This document shows positions 16,503 through 24,476 of a stretch of DNA of 64,000 nucleotides, in pieces. Source of the stretch: Rhodococcus sp. HNM0569 (GTDB lineage Bacteria > Actinomycetota > Actinomycetes > Mycobacteriales > Mycobacteriaceae); contig NZ_JAASAE010000009.1 in NCBI RefSeq assembly GCF_012726205.1, positions 1-64,000 of the forward strand, given 5' to 3'. The notes below the pieces were generated by a model. That model saw only the letters and a program-made list of their open reading frames with translations, did no database searches and was not told the origin of the DNA. Within the stretch, counting starts at the first letter, position 1. Every line of letters begins with the position of its first letter. The translations under genes were made by a program, and so were the position numbers.

Positions 16503-16595
16503 CGGAAGGCAAGTCCCGGTGAAACAGGAACCCACCGAAGCGGCACGACGTGCCGCTGTAGGAATCCCGGTCGTTCACGACCGGGAGGACGTCAA
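16450..16595 (+). ncRNA. Predicted omega RNA (right-end RNA), copy 1
   Basis: The 3' end of tnpB and the following 93 bp are conserved with copy 2 and contain two clean hairpins: AGCGGCAC/GTGCCGCT (16539-16557) and CCCGGTCG/CGACCGGG (16566-16585), ending GGACGTCAA. In studied TnpB systems the guide is the host sequence right after this end; here it would begin CGTCGAACTCATCCGATC at 16596. The 5' limit is arbitrary. Confidence 0.55.
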
Positions 16596-16596
16596 C

Positions 16597-17058
16597 GTCG
16601 AACTCATCCGATCGGCGGCTGTCGCCGACATCTTTCGAGCCGGGGTGCGCTCGCTCGCGGCACAGCCGAAGCCCGTCGCCGTCACCGGATTCGGTACAGC
16701 GACATGGCGTGGCGCGGGCGATGTGGCGCCGCGCAGCATGGAGATCGTCGACAACGACGAGACGGGTGCGCCGCTCCGTCTGAACGACGCGTACGAGCGC
16801 GACGAAGCCGGGCAGGCCGCCTACCTCACCGAACTGCTGGACATCTTCGACAGCGAGGGAGTGGACAGCGCCTTCGTCTTCCTCTTCGCCCTCGACAACA
16901 TGCCGCACCGGCCCGACGGCGACCCGCGCGACGATCTGGATCTCGCCAGTTTCGGCATCGTGAGAGTCCTCGAAGACCGCAGGGGCAGCAGCTATCCCGA
17001 CATGCCGTGGGAGCCCAAGGCCGCCTTCGCGGCAATTGCCGATTTCTATACTCGATGA
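16597..17058 (+). pseudogene. 5'-truncated gene resembling 'abortive phage infection' annotated proteins
   Basis: The open frame begins inside the TnpB right end, and only from 16597 is it host sequence. About 153 residues remain: 'PVAVTGFGTATWRGAGD', 'YERDEAGQAAYLTELLDIF', 'DLDLASFGIVRVLED' and 'YPDMPWEPKAAFAAIADFY'. From memory this is the C-terminal part of an actinobacterial TIM-barrel-like family often labelled abortive infection protein; the label is not proof of anti-phage function. The N-terminal part is absent on either side of the element, so the insertion or a linked deletion removed it. A fused 179-residue product starting at 16519 is possible but unlikely to work. Confidence 0.55.
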
Positions 17059-17081
17059 CGTCCGCACCCTAAGATTTCAGG

Positions 17082-18032
17082 ATGAGACTCGCGCTGTCTT
17101 CGTTGATCGACCCGACGCTGTGGCCGCTCGTCGACGAGGCCCGCGAGTTCTATGCGCGCCGGCGGCCCGGCCGCGGGCCGGCGAACCTGGACGAGCTGCT
17201 CGCTGCGCGCGGGGCCGCGGCGGCGCCTGTCGAATGCGATCCACCGCCGTCGGTCGAGACGGTGCGCGCGGGCGGCCGGGACGCGCGCGTCCGAATCCAT
17301 CGTCCGGAGGGCCGGCCCGCTGCGGGCGTACTCGTGGAGATGCACTCCGGCGGCTTCTACCTCGGGTCGGCGGCCGGCAGCGACGTGCGCAACCGTCACC
17401 TCGTCGACGCATGCGGTGTCGCGGTGGTGAGTGTGGACTACCGGCTCGCTCCGGAGCACCCGTGGCCCGCCGCGCCGGACGACTGTGAGACCGCCGCGTT
17501 GTGGGTCGTCGAGAACGCCGAGGCGAGATTCGGCACGACGCGGCTCGCGGCGAGTGGCTTCTCCGCCGGTTCCACCCTTGCGTTGACGACGCTGCTGCGC
17601 CTGCGGGACAGAGGGATTCCCGCGTTCGACGGCGCGGTGCTCCAATGCGGAACGTACGACCTGTCGACACGAACCCCCGCCGGACGACTGATCGCCGACG
17701 AGTTCTTCCTCGATGCGTACGCAGGCGGCGTCGCCGACCGGACCCACCCGGACCTCTCGCCGGTGTTCGCCGAGTTGAACGGGCTGCCACCGCTGCTGAT
17801 GGTGATCGGCGCCGACGACATCCTTCTCGACGACAACCTTGCCATGGCGGCGAGGCTGGTGGCCGCGGATGTCGACGTCGACCTGCGGGTGTATCCGGCG
17901 TCGCCGCACGCGTTCACGGCGCACCCGACGCCGATGGCGGCTGCTGCTCTGGATTCGATCGCCGAATGGCTTCGAGCTCGCCTCGACGCTACTCGGTTGC
18001 CGTCGTCGGGCGCGCAGGGACGCGCGACATAG
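17082..18032 (+). CDS. Alpha/beta hydrolase, HSL-type esterase
   Basis: 316 residues. The oxyanion motif is His88-Ser-Gly-Gly rather than the usual His-Gly-Gly-Gly; the nucleophile elbow is 'GFSAGS' with Ser161 (usually Gly-Asp-Ser-Ala-Gly); Asp245/Asp246 in 'GADDILLDD' and His276 in 'SPHAF' complete the triad. 'VDYRLAPEHPWPAAPDD' is the classic HSL signature after the oxyanion hole. It should be a cytoplasmic carboxylesterase acting on short or medium chain esters. It lies 23 bp after the remnant and is convergent with the YdeI gene. Confidence 0.88.
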   Translation: MRLALSSLIDPTLWPLVDEAREFYARRRPGRGPANLDELLAARGAAAAPVECDPPPSVETVRAGGRDARVRIHRPEGRPAAGVLVEMHSGGFYLGSAAGSDVRNRHLVDACGVAVVSVDYRLAPEHPWPAAPDDCETAALWVVENAEARFGTTRLAASGFSAGSTLALTTLLRLRDRGIPAFDGAVLQCGTYDLSTRTPAGRLIADEFFLDAYAGGVADRTHPDLSPVFAELNGLPPLLMVIGADDILLDDNLAMAARLVAADVDVDLRVYPASPHAFTAHPTPMAAAALDSIAEWLRARLDATRLPSSGAQGRAT

Positions 18033-18050
18033 GAAATCGACTGGCGACGC

Positions 18051-18623
18051 TCACGTGGGGCGTTCGTTGCGGCCGGCCTTCTCGACGATTCCGGCGATGC
18101 GCCTGGTCTTGGTCGCCGATTGCTTGGCGAACGCGATCTGGCTGAGGGCGTACTTGCGGACGCTCGGCGGCCACGCGTCCCAATGGGCGCGGGCTTGCGG
18201 GTCGGCGTCGAGTGCTGCGGCGAGTTCCGGTGACTCGACGAGTGCCTCGGCGTCGTCGAGGAGAGTCCACAAGCCGCGTCGCTTCGCGTCGTCGACGACG
18301 GCCTGTCCGGCCGGCTGCATCCGTCCTTCGGCGAGCAGATCGGCCACCCGGGCCTTGTTGGACGCGGCCCACGCACTGTTGCGACCGCGACGGGTGAACC
18401 ACATGCCTCGGCGGTGCTCGTCGATGGTCCGGGTGTGGCCGTCGACCCATCCCCAGCAGAGTGCTTCTCGCACGGCCCCGTCGTAATCGAGGGGGGTTTT
18501 GCCGGACTCCCTGCGCCAGAACACGAGCCAGACGCCGGGTGATCGGTCGTGGTTGTCCCGGAGCCAGGCGTGCCACTCGTCGAGGGATCCGGGATGCAGG
18601 TGTTCGGCGTTCGGATCGGCCAT
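18051..18623 (-). CDS. YdeI/OmpD-associated family protein
   Basis: 190 residues. 'PGVWLVFWRRESGKTPLDYD', 'EALCWGWVDG', 'FTRRGRNSAWAASNKARVADL' and a C-terminal 'YALSQIAFAKQSATKTRRI' identify the bacteriocin-protection YdeI/OmpD-associated family. The molecular role is not established; some homologues affect resistance to cationic peptides. It begins 9 bases after the pseudouridine synthase stop on the same strand and is probably cotranscribed with it. Confidence 0.87.
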   Translation of the reverse strand: MADPNAEHLHPGSLDEWHAWLRDNHDRSPGVWLVFWRRESGKTPLDYDGAVREALCWGWVDGHTRTIDEHRRGMWFTRRGRNSAWAASNKARVADLLAEGRMQPAGQAVVDDAKRRGLWTLLDDAEALVESPELAAALDADPQARAHWDAWPPSVRKYALSQIAFAKQSATKTRRIAGIVEKAGRNERPT

Positions 18624-18632
18624 GGTGGAAGG

Positions 18633-19619
18633 CTAGTACGTCCGAGCGTGCCGGTCGGCGATCGGAACCGGTGCTTCGCTCAGCGAGCGGTGGGTGACGA
18701 ACCGCCGCTGCACTTCCGACAGCGGGTCGGTGAACTCGAGCTCCCGTGCGAGCAGCTGCAGGGGGAGAGCGTGGTCGTCCGCTTCCTCGGGCAGCAGATC
18801 GGGGTACCAGCGGTCGCCCAGGATTCCGATGCCGAGTGCTGTGAGGTGCACGCGCAACTGGTGCATCCGGCCGGTGCGGGGACGCAGGGTGGTGTGCAGA
18901 ACGTCGCGTCCGGACGCGCTGGTTCCGCTGCCGCGCAGGTCGACGACCGTCTCGGCGTTGGGTTCGCGGGAATCGTCGACGACGACCCGCAGTCGGCCGC
19001 GTCGCGCGTCGAGGTGATTGCGGTACTCGAGCGGCAGGGCGCGCCCTCCGAGAGCAGGGGAATCGGCGTCCCATCCGGGCGGGAGCGCCGACACCGCCTC
19101 GTACACCTTGGTGACCCGCCGCTTCTCGAACATCGACTGGTACGCGCCGCGGGTGGCGGGGCGAGCCGAGAACATCACCAGTCCCGCGGTGGCGCGGTCG
19201 AGTCGATGGATCGGCGTCAGCTCCGGATTGTCGAGCCGCGTCCGCAGCCGGACGAGAGCGGACTCCCGCAAGTAACGCCCGCCGGGTGTCGTAGGCAGGA
19301 AGTGCGGTTTGTCGACCACGACCAGGTCGTCGTCGACGTAGAGGATCTCCTCGTCGAACGGGACGCGTTCCTCCGCAGGGATGTCCCGGTAGTACCAGAC
19401 GAATCGGTGCGCACCCAGTTCGGTGTCCCGGGTGATCGGACTGCCGTCGATGCCCACTATCTCGCCGGCGTCGAATCGTCGATCCAGGACGTCGGAATCC
19501 AGGTGGTCGAATCTGCCCACCACGTACTCGGCGATCGTCGCCCACGGACCGACGGTGGGCACGCGCAGACGCGTCGGCCCGATCCCGTCCTTGACGGGTA
19601 GCGGCGACGGCATCGGCAT
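18633..19619 (-). CDS. RluA-type pseudouridine synthase
   Basis: 328 residues. 'ILYVDDDLVVVDKPHFLP' is the family's entry to the catalytic domain; 'HRLDRATAG' carries the catalytic Asp; 'LRPRTGRMHQLRVHLTALG' is the RNA-binding segment. The N-terminal 90 residues (an S4-like region including 'RFDAGEIVGIDG') resemble actinobacterial RluA relatives that modify rRNA or tRNA uridines. Target RNA cannot be told. It is divergent from the PGA operon across 417 bp. Confidence 0.9.
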   Translation of the reverse strand: MPMPSPLPVKDGIGPTRLRVPTVGPWATIAEYVVGRFDHLDSDVLDRRFDAGEIVGIDGSPITRDTELGAHRFVWYYRDIPAEERVPFDEEILYVDDDLVVVDKPHFLPTTPGGRYLRESALVRLRTRLDNPELTPIHRLDRATAGLVMFSARPATRGAYQSMFEKRRVTKVYEAVSALPPGWDADSPALGGRALPLEYRNHLDARRGRLRVVVDDSREPNAETVVDLRGSGTSASGRDVLHTTLRPRTGRMHQLRVHLTALGIGILGDRWYPDLLPEEADDHALPLQLLARELEFTDPLSEVQRRFVTHRSLSEAPVPIADRHARTY

Positions 19620-20036
19620 GACGTCATTGTCCCACCGGCGTTCATCCAGGACGTCACTCGACGCCGGGCCAGCCCCTCACTGTCGCGCATCCCGAACTCG
19701 GCTCGCAACGGAATCGCGAGTACAGGTGGTGCGATTCACGGGAGTTCGGATCGGTGACGATTGTCACCGCCGCCGATTTCCGGGCCCACGAGGCGTCCGG
19801 TTTGTCGCACTCTCGCTGTTTCCTTCTCGAAACATGCACGTAATCGAACCTTGTCGCGAGCAGCGTAAGTGCGGCGTGTGACCACTCCTCGGCTGCGCTG
19901 GAACATGTTTCGGTGCAGCCCACCGCCGAAGTTGAATATTGGAAAGCGCGTCATTTCGCGTTCACTTCGAGTTGCTTACGTTCGGACACGTCAGGTCTTG
20001 GACACGATCCTCGCCATCCATCGGAGAGAGGGAGTA
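19620..20036. promoter_or_regulatory. 417-bp divergent intergenic region before the PGA operon
   Basis: No gene is seen here. It is richer in A+T than its surroundings, most clearly at 19925-19975. GGTGAC-GATT-GTCACC at 19753-19768 is a perfect 16-bp palindrome that could be an operator. The GAGAGAGGGAG tract just before 20037 is the ribosome binding site of the first operon gene. Promoter elements could not be assigned with confidence. Confidence 0.45.
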
Positions 20037-21134
20037 ATGACGGCCACTACGGACCAGCTGCACACTGTCGACGGAGATCCCGTCGGCACTCGCGGCGACG
20101 AAATACGCGGTGCCACAACGCTCGACACCGCTCCTACCGCGCCGATCCGTAGCGAGCCGCCGGGCCCTACCGCCGACCCGTTCTGTGAGTCCGTCGCGCG
20201 CTTCGCCGCGTCCGCGCTGGCAGCGCCGGTTGCCTACGTGTCGATCGTCGACGCGGGAGCCGACCGGTTGCCGGGCGCTGTCGACCGGGACAGCGTGCGA
20301 CCCTCGCGCCTCGACGACATCGTCGGCATCGTGTCCCGCGCACAGCAGGAGCTGCGCATCCAGGACGGCACTCTCGTCGGATCGCTGTGCGTCGCGGACC
20401 GTCGGGAACGCACCTGGACGGAAAAGGATTTCGCGCAGCTTGCGCAGCTCGCGGAACTCCTCGTGCCGCAGATCGAGCCGCATCTCACGGCCGAACCGCA
20501 GACGGCCGACGAGGTGGGTGTCGCCGCGGACGGGGTGCTCGCCGACGACCTCGCTGTGCTCGCGAACTCGGTGCACTCTCTCACCGAGCTCGCCGAGTCG
20601 AGCGACGACCCGAGGCTGCAGAGATGCGCCGCGACCTCGCGTCGTCGTCTCGCGTCCGTGCTCGAATCGGCGAAGACGTCGGTGCCCGAGCGCGCGCCCG
20701 AGGTGCGAGAGTTCGATCTCCGTCACGTCGTCGGCCGCGCGCTCCGTGAGGCCACGTTCGTATCCGGCCGCCGAGATGTCGACGCCGCGCTCGGGCAGGA
20801 TCCGCTGCCGACCGAGGGCGACCAGTTCGCCGTCGAACGTGGTGTCACCCACCTCGTCGGCGTGCTGCTCGACCACACCGGATCCGGCATGGTCCACGTC
20901 GATCTGACCGCGCCGGACGGCACGGGAGTGTTGTCCGTGCGGTCCGCCGACTGCACCATCTCGGCTGCCGAAACAGCACGTGCGGTGGCAAGTTTCGACG
21001 TACCCGGCGAGACGGAGGTGGCACGCATCAGCCTGGGGCGGGACGGCCTCGTCGCGTCGAGTGCACGTGTGCACGCCACCTCCGGGCAGTCCGGCACGCA
21101 GTTCGTCGTCAGGTGGGCCCTCGCTCGTGGATGA
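20037..21134 (+). CDS. GAF-domain sensor-like protein with degenerate kinase module
   Basis: 365 residues from the ATG at 20037 (purine-rich site upstream); the longer open frame from 19869 lies in promoter DNA. A GAF-like domain covers about residues 45-145 ('VAYVSIVDAGADRLPG', 'IQDGTLVGSLCVADRR', 'FAQLAQLAELL'). It is followed by a helical region in the place of a dimerisation domain, without the usual phosphoacceptor His context, and a beta-rich C-terminal domain with remnants of a HATPase fold ('SGQSGTQFVVRW'). It probably senses a signal without kinase activity. It is the first gene of the PGA cluster and overlaps the next ORF. Confidence 0.65.
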   Translation: MTATTDQLHTVDGDPVGTRGDEIRGATTLDTAPTAPIRSEPPGPTADPFCESVARFAASALAAPVAYVSIVDAGADRLPGAVDRDSVRPSRLDDIVGIVSRAQQELRIQDGTLVGSLCVADRRERTWTEKDFAQLAQLAELLVPQIEPHLTAEPQTADEVGVAADGVLADDLAVLANSVHSLTELAESSDDPRLQRCAATSRRRLASVLESAKTSVPERAPEVREFDLRHVVGRALREATFVSGRRDVDAALGQDPLPTEGDQFAVERGVTHLVGVLLDHTGSGMVHVDLTAPDGTGVLSVRSADCTISAAETARAVASFDVPGETEVARISLGRDGLVASSARVHATSGQSGTQFVVRWALARG

Positions 21135-21273
21135 CGTCTCGTGGGTGGATCCCGCGGTGCGCGGCGTGATCGCATCGGTGGTGTTCGGAGTGGGTTTCTT
21201 CGCTGCGCGGCTTCGCTGGAAGCGAGGTGATCGCGATGAGCAGGCCCAGGCAGGTGACTCGGGGCTGGACTGA
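21127..21273 (+). CDS. Small single-pass membrane protein (48 aa) in PGA operon
   Basis: A GTG at 21127 opens a 48-residue frame with one hydrophobic helix ('VIASVVFGVGFFAARL') followed by a positively charged, then acidic, tail. It overlaps both neighbours (8 bp and 38 bp), as usual in this operon. Bacillus PGA loci carry a ~55-residue membrane protein PgsE/CapE; this could be a positional counterpart, but no sequence similarity is claimed. Coding status is uncertain. Confidence 0.45.
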   Translation: MDDVSWVDPAVRGVIASVVFGVGFFAARLRWKRGDRDEQAQAGDSGLD

Positions 21274-22096
21274 GATCCACACCGGTGTCGCACTGTGTTT
21301 CGCGCTCGCGGTCACCGCGGGGCTTCTCGGCGGTACCGAGTCCGGGCTCATGCGGGTCGCGGTCCCCGCGCTCGCCCTGGTGTGTCTCGCGGCGGCACTG
21401 TTCTTCGATGCGTTCGTCGGGGTCGTGCTCGGTCTCGCCGCCGCCGCCGGCGCTGTTCTCCTGAAAAGGTCGCTGGGAGTGTGGGATCGCGAGCAGTTCT
21501 CGCTTGCCGTCGCCACAGCGGCGTGCCTTCTGGTCCTGGGCTGGGCGGCTGGTTTCGTCGGCACCAGGATCCGGCGCACGTTGCGCACGGCCGATGCGTC
21601 CGGCGCGGATGCCCGGCCCGTGTTCGGGGCGATGGGGCTGCTGGCGGAGGACCGTGCGCGGCCACGCCTCGACGACGAGATCCTGCGTGCTCGGGCACAC
21701 CGCCGCTCGCTCGGGCTGATGATCGTGCACGTGCAGGTGATCGACCCGAACCTCGACGAGCCGGCGCGGCAGGCGGTGCACCGCGCGATCGCGCGCCTCG
21801 TCGAAAGCCTGTTGCGCGACGTCGACGTCCCGTTCGCGCTGTCGCCCGACGAGTTCGGCGCCATCCTGCCGGAAACCGATGCGGCACAGGGCTGGAGTGT
21901 CGTCGGGCCGCTCGTGGACGCGGCAGCCCGCTCGACCTTCACCGACCGCGCGGCCGGTGGCAGGCGGAGCGTCTCGGACTGTGCCGAGATCTCGGCCGGC
22001 CTCGCTTTCCTGTCCGGCGAGGACTCGGAAACGGACGGCGCCGACGCGATGATCGCGCGCGCCCGAGCCGCACGTGGAGCGCAGGTGATGGTGTGA
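21236..22096 (+). CDS. Membrane protein with degenerate GGDEF domain
   Basis: 286 residues. Four hydrophobic helices span about residues 10-110, followed by a cytoplasmic domain of GGDEF type in which the signature is Ser-Pro-Asp-Glu-Phe (203-207) within 'FALSPDEFGAILPET'. The loss of both glycines should abolish diguanylate cyclase activity, leaving a binding or scaffolding role. The ATG at 21236 is chosen over the GTG at 21227 because GAGGTG is spaced six bases from it. The stop overlaps the pgsB start (GTGA). Its place next to pgsB suggests it tunes PGA synthesis. Confidence 0.72.
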   Translation: MSRPRQVTRGWTEIHTGVALCFALAVTAGLLGGTESGLMRVAVPALALVCLAAALFFDAFVGVVLGLAAAAGAVLLKRSLGVWDREQFSLAVATAACLLVLGWAAGFVGTRIRRTLRTADASGADARPVFGAMGLLAEDRARPRLDDEILRARAHRRSLGLMIVHVQVIDPNLDEPARQAVHRAIARLVESLLRDVDVPFALSPDEFGAILPETDAAQGWSVVGPLVDAAARSTFTDRAAGGRRSVSDCAEISAGLAFLSGEDSETDGADAMIARARAARGAQVMV

Positions 22097-23448
22097 CCCG
22101 CGCAGCGATCGCACTGGGTCTGCTCGTCGTGATCGGCGCGGTGCTCCTGTTCTACTGGGCGATGTCCGTACGCGGGCACCAGCGCAGGCTTCGTCAGCTC
22201 GACGTCCGTGTGCACGTCAACGGAATTCGCGGCAAGTCGACCGTCACGCGCCTGGTCGGGGGTGTGCTCCGGGAAGGCGGCTACGTGACGGTCGGGAAGA
22301 CGACCGGGAGTGCTGCACGCGTGATCGGCCCGCACGGTGAGGAGACACCGATCTTCCGCAGGGGCGCGGCCAACATCAACGAGCAGATCGACATCGTGGC
22401 CGAGCACATCCGTCCCGACGTCGAGGCTCTCGTGATCGAGTGCATGGCGGTTCGTCCGCTCTACCAGCAGTACTCGCAGGACTACATGGTCCGGTCGGAC
22501 GTCACGATCATCACGAACGTGCGCGAGGACCACCAGGAGGAGATGGGCGAGACCCTCGAGGAGATCGCCGACTCGATGGCCGTGACGATCCCGCGCGGTG
22601 GCGTGGTGATCACGGCCGAGGACCGCCCGTACCTCCGGGAACGTCTCCGCAAGCGTGCCGAGGAGCGCGGCTCCGTGCTGGTGTACGCGGATCCGGAGAG
22701 TGTCGACGACGAGGACATGCGCGGGTTCGACTACCTGCAGTTCAAGACGAACGTCGCGATCGGTCTGACGATCGCCCGGCTGTGCGGGGTGAGCAGGCAG
22801 GCCGCGCTCGAGGGCATGTGGAAGTCGGTGCCCGACATCGGCGTCGTGCGGCTGCGGTCCTACGACGTGCGCGGCAAGTCGGTGCTGTGGGTGCCGATGT
22901 TCGCCGCCAACGACCGGGAAAGCGTCAAGCTCACGTTCGAGACGCTGCAGGCGCAGTTCCCGCCGGGGGCGACCGTGATCGGCATCCTCAACAACCGGCG
23001 CGACCGCGGCAGGCGGGCGGAGCTGTTCGCGCACATGGTGCCCGACGATCTCTCCGGATACCTGGATCACGTCGTCACGTTCGGGGCGTACGAGGACACG
23101 GTCACCAAGACGATGGTCGAGCGGGGCTACGGCCGCGACCGCATCCATCGGATGGGTGACACCGTGCAGCCGACGCTCGATCAGATTCTCGACAAGGTCG
23201 CCGACCTGATCGACGGGCCCAGCGGCGTCCTGGTCGGAATGATCAACATCCACACCGAGCAGGCCGAACTGCTGATCGACCATTTCCAAGAGCTGCGCGG
23301 CGCGGAACACCGCAACGAGATCGACGAGTCGCGCGACCCACGACGGGCGGCGATCGGGGTGTCGCGGCTGCGCCGCGCCGGAGCGCACCAGCCGCGTGTC
23401 GCCGCGCCCGCGGAAGTCACGGAAGAGGCTGGACGACTGAATGTTTGA
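22093..23448 (+). CDS. pgsB: Poly-gamma-glutamate synthase PgsB (CapB)
   Basis: 451 residues. An N-terminal membrane helix (5-25) precedes a Mur-ligase-like ATPase: P-loop 'NGIRGKSTVTRL' from residue 43, 'GYVTVGKTTGSAARVI', 'ANINEQIDIV', 'ALVIECMAVRP', 'TNVREDHQEEMG' and a late 'GMINIHTE'. These track the Bacillus PgsB sequence closely. PgsB activates and adds glutamate to the growing gamma-linked chain at the membrane with PgsC. The C-terminus has about 45 extra, Arg/Ala-rich residues. The GTG start overlaps the preceding stop and the 3' end overlaps pgsC by 8 bp. Confidence 0.94.
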   Translation: MTRAAIALGLLVVIGAVLLFYWAMSVRGHQRRLRQLDVRVHVNGIRGKSTVTRLVGGVLREGGYVTVGKTTGSAARVIGPHGEETPIFRRGAANINEQIDIVAEHIRPDVEALVIECMAVRPLYQQYSQDYMVRSDVTIITNVREDHQEEMGETLEEIADSMAVTIPRGGVVITAEDRPYLRERLRKRAEERGSVLVYADPESVDDEDMRGFDYLQFKTNVAIGLTIARLCGVSRQAALEGMWKSVPDIGVVRLRSYDVRGKSVLWVPMFAANDRESVKLTFETLQAQFPPGATVIGILNNRRDRGRRAELFAHMVPDDLSGYLDHVVTFGAYEDTVTKTMVERGYGRDRIHRMGDTVQPTLDQILDKVADLIDGPSGVLVGMINIHTEQAELLIDHFQELRGAEHRNEIDESRDPRRAAIGVSRLRRAGAHQPRVAAPAEVTEEAGRLNV

Positions 23449-24454
23449 GTACGACTTCGCACCCGAGGTCGTCCGTCTCGCGCTCGTCGCAGGTGTCGTC
23501 CTGAGCATGCTCTTCTACGAGCGTGTCCAGCTCACGACCGGCGGCGCGATCGTGCCGGCCTATCTCGCGCTCAGCATCACCGCGCCCCTCGCGATCGTCG
23601 TGACGGTCGGCGTCGGGTACCTGACCTACCTCGTCGTCAGCGTGCTCCTGGCGAAGAAGCTGATTCTCTACGGGCGCCGAAAGTTCGAGTGGGAGATGCT
23701 CGTCGGCCTGGCGCTGATCCTGATCTGCACCGTGGTCGCCGGTGCGCTGGGCACATTCGATCCGATGTTGTTCGCCCTCGCAGGTATCGGCTTCCTCGTC
23801 CCCGGCATCATCGCGCACGACATGTCCAGGCAGAAGCCGCTGCGGACCGTGCTCGCGATCGCCGCCACGACGTTGATTCTGGTTGGTTTCCTCGTCCTGG
23901 TCTCGTCGCTCATGTCGATCGCGCCCGGTGACGACAGCAGTGACACCGTGCGGCTCGCAGGCGTTCTCGGGTACCCCCGCGAACTGCTGCTGCTCGCGGT
24001 CGCGCTCAGTGTCGCGGTCGGCATGCTGGTATTCGCGAAGCTGGGTCTACGCTCGGGCGGATTCATCACCGGCGCCTATCTCGCACTCGTGAGCCCGCGC
24101 TGGCCGGACCTGGTCTTCGTGATCGTCGTCGCCGTCGTGACGTGGTTCATCGTCGTCAAGCTGCTGATGCCCAACCTGTTGATGTTCGGCCGCCGCAAGC
24201 TTTCGACCATGGTGCTCGTCGGCGCGATCGTCAGTTGGAGCGCGGAACTCCTGGTCACCTGGATGACGCACGGCGACTACATCCCGTGGCGCGGGCTGAC
24301 CGTCGCGACGCTCATGGTGCCGGCGCTGCTCGCGAACGACGCGCAGCGGCAGGGATGGGATCGCACCGTGTGGGGTGCGACGCTCACCGCGGTCGGCGTC
24401 TACGCGGGCACCAATTTCCTGGCAGCGGCAGGCATCGCCGCCGGCCTGCTGTGA
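23441..24454 (+). CDS. pgsC: Poly-gamma-glutamate biosynthesis protein PgsC, tandem-duplicated
   Basis: 337 residues, more than twice the ~150 of Bacillus PgsC. Two halves can be laid on each other: each has a run of helices, the motif Gly-Arg-Arg-Lys (78-81 and 250-253) and a later Val-Pro-(Gly/Ala)-(Ile/Leu)-(Ile/Leu)-Ala-(His/Asn)-Asp (in 'VPGIIAHDMSRQ' and 'VPALLANDAQRQG'). The period is about 172 residues. PgsC is the integral-membrane partner of PgsB in the polymerase. The duplication suggests a fused dimer in which the two copies may have specialised. Confidence 0.9.
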   Translation: MFEYDFAPEVVRLALVAGVVLSMLFYERVQLTTGGAIVPAYLALSITAPLAIVVTVGVGYLTYLVVSVLLAKKLILYGRRKFEWEMLVGLALILICTVVAGALGTFDPMLFALAGIGFLVPGIIAHDMSRQKPLRTVLAIAATTLILVGFLVLVSSLMSIAPGDDSSDTVRLAGVLGYPRELLLLAVALSVAVGMLVFAKLGLRSGGFITGAYLALVSPRWPDLVFVIVVAVVTWFIVVKLLMPNLLMFGRRKLSTMVLVGAIVSWSAELLVTWMTHGDYIPWRGLTVATLMVPALLANDAQRQGWDRTVWGATLTAVGVYAGTNFLAAAGIAAGLL

Positions 24455-24476
24455 CCGCGAGAGAGGAAGGCACTTC

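Larger units (their letters stand above)
15282..16595 (+). mobile_element. IS200/IS605-type (IS1341-like) element, copy 1, tnpB only
   Basis: 1,314 bp, with boundaries set by where similarity to the copy at 52372-53685 stops on both sides. It contains only tnpB; no tnpA is present. The left end has an imperfect hairpin containing CCCGGTCGTTCA (15294-15313) and the right end a hairpin with the same start (16566-16585), as expected for the subterminal palindromes of this family. Without TnpA it can move only in trans. It lies between a DUF1801 gene and a gene remnant whose 5' part is missing. Confidence 0.85.

Noticed and set aside
16519-16596. N-terminus of a 179-residue protein starting in the TnpB right end
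   Set aside because: The same 25-residue start occurs after TnpB copy 2, so it is the conserved omega RNA sequence read as protein.
21236-22096. Active diguanylate cyclase
   Set aside because: The Gly-Gly-Asp-Glu-Phe signature reads Ser-Pro-Asp-Glu-Phe, which should not support catalysis.
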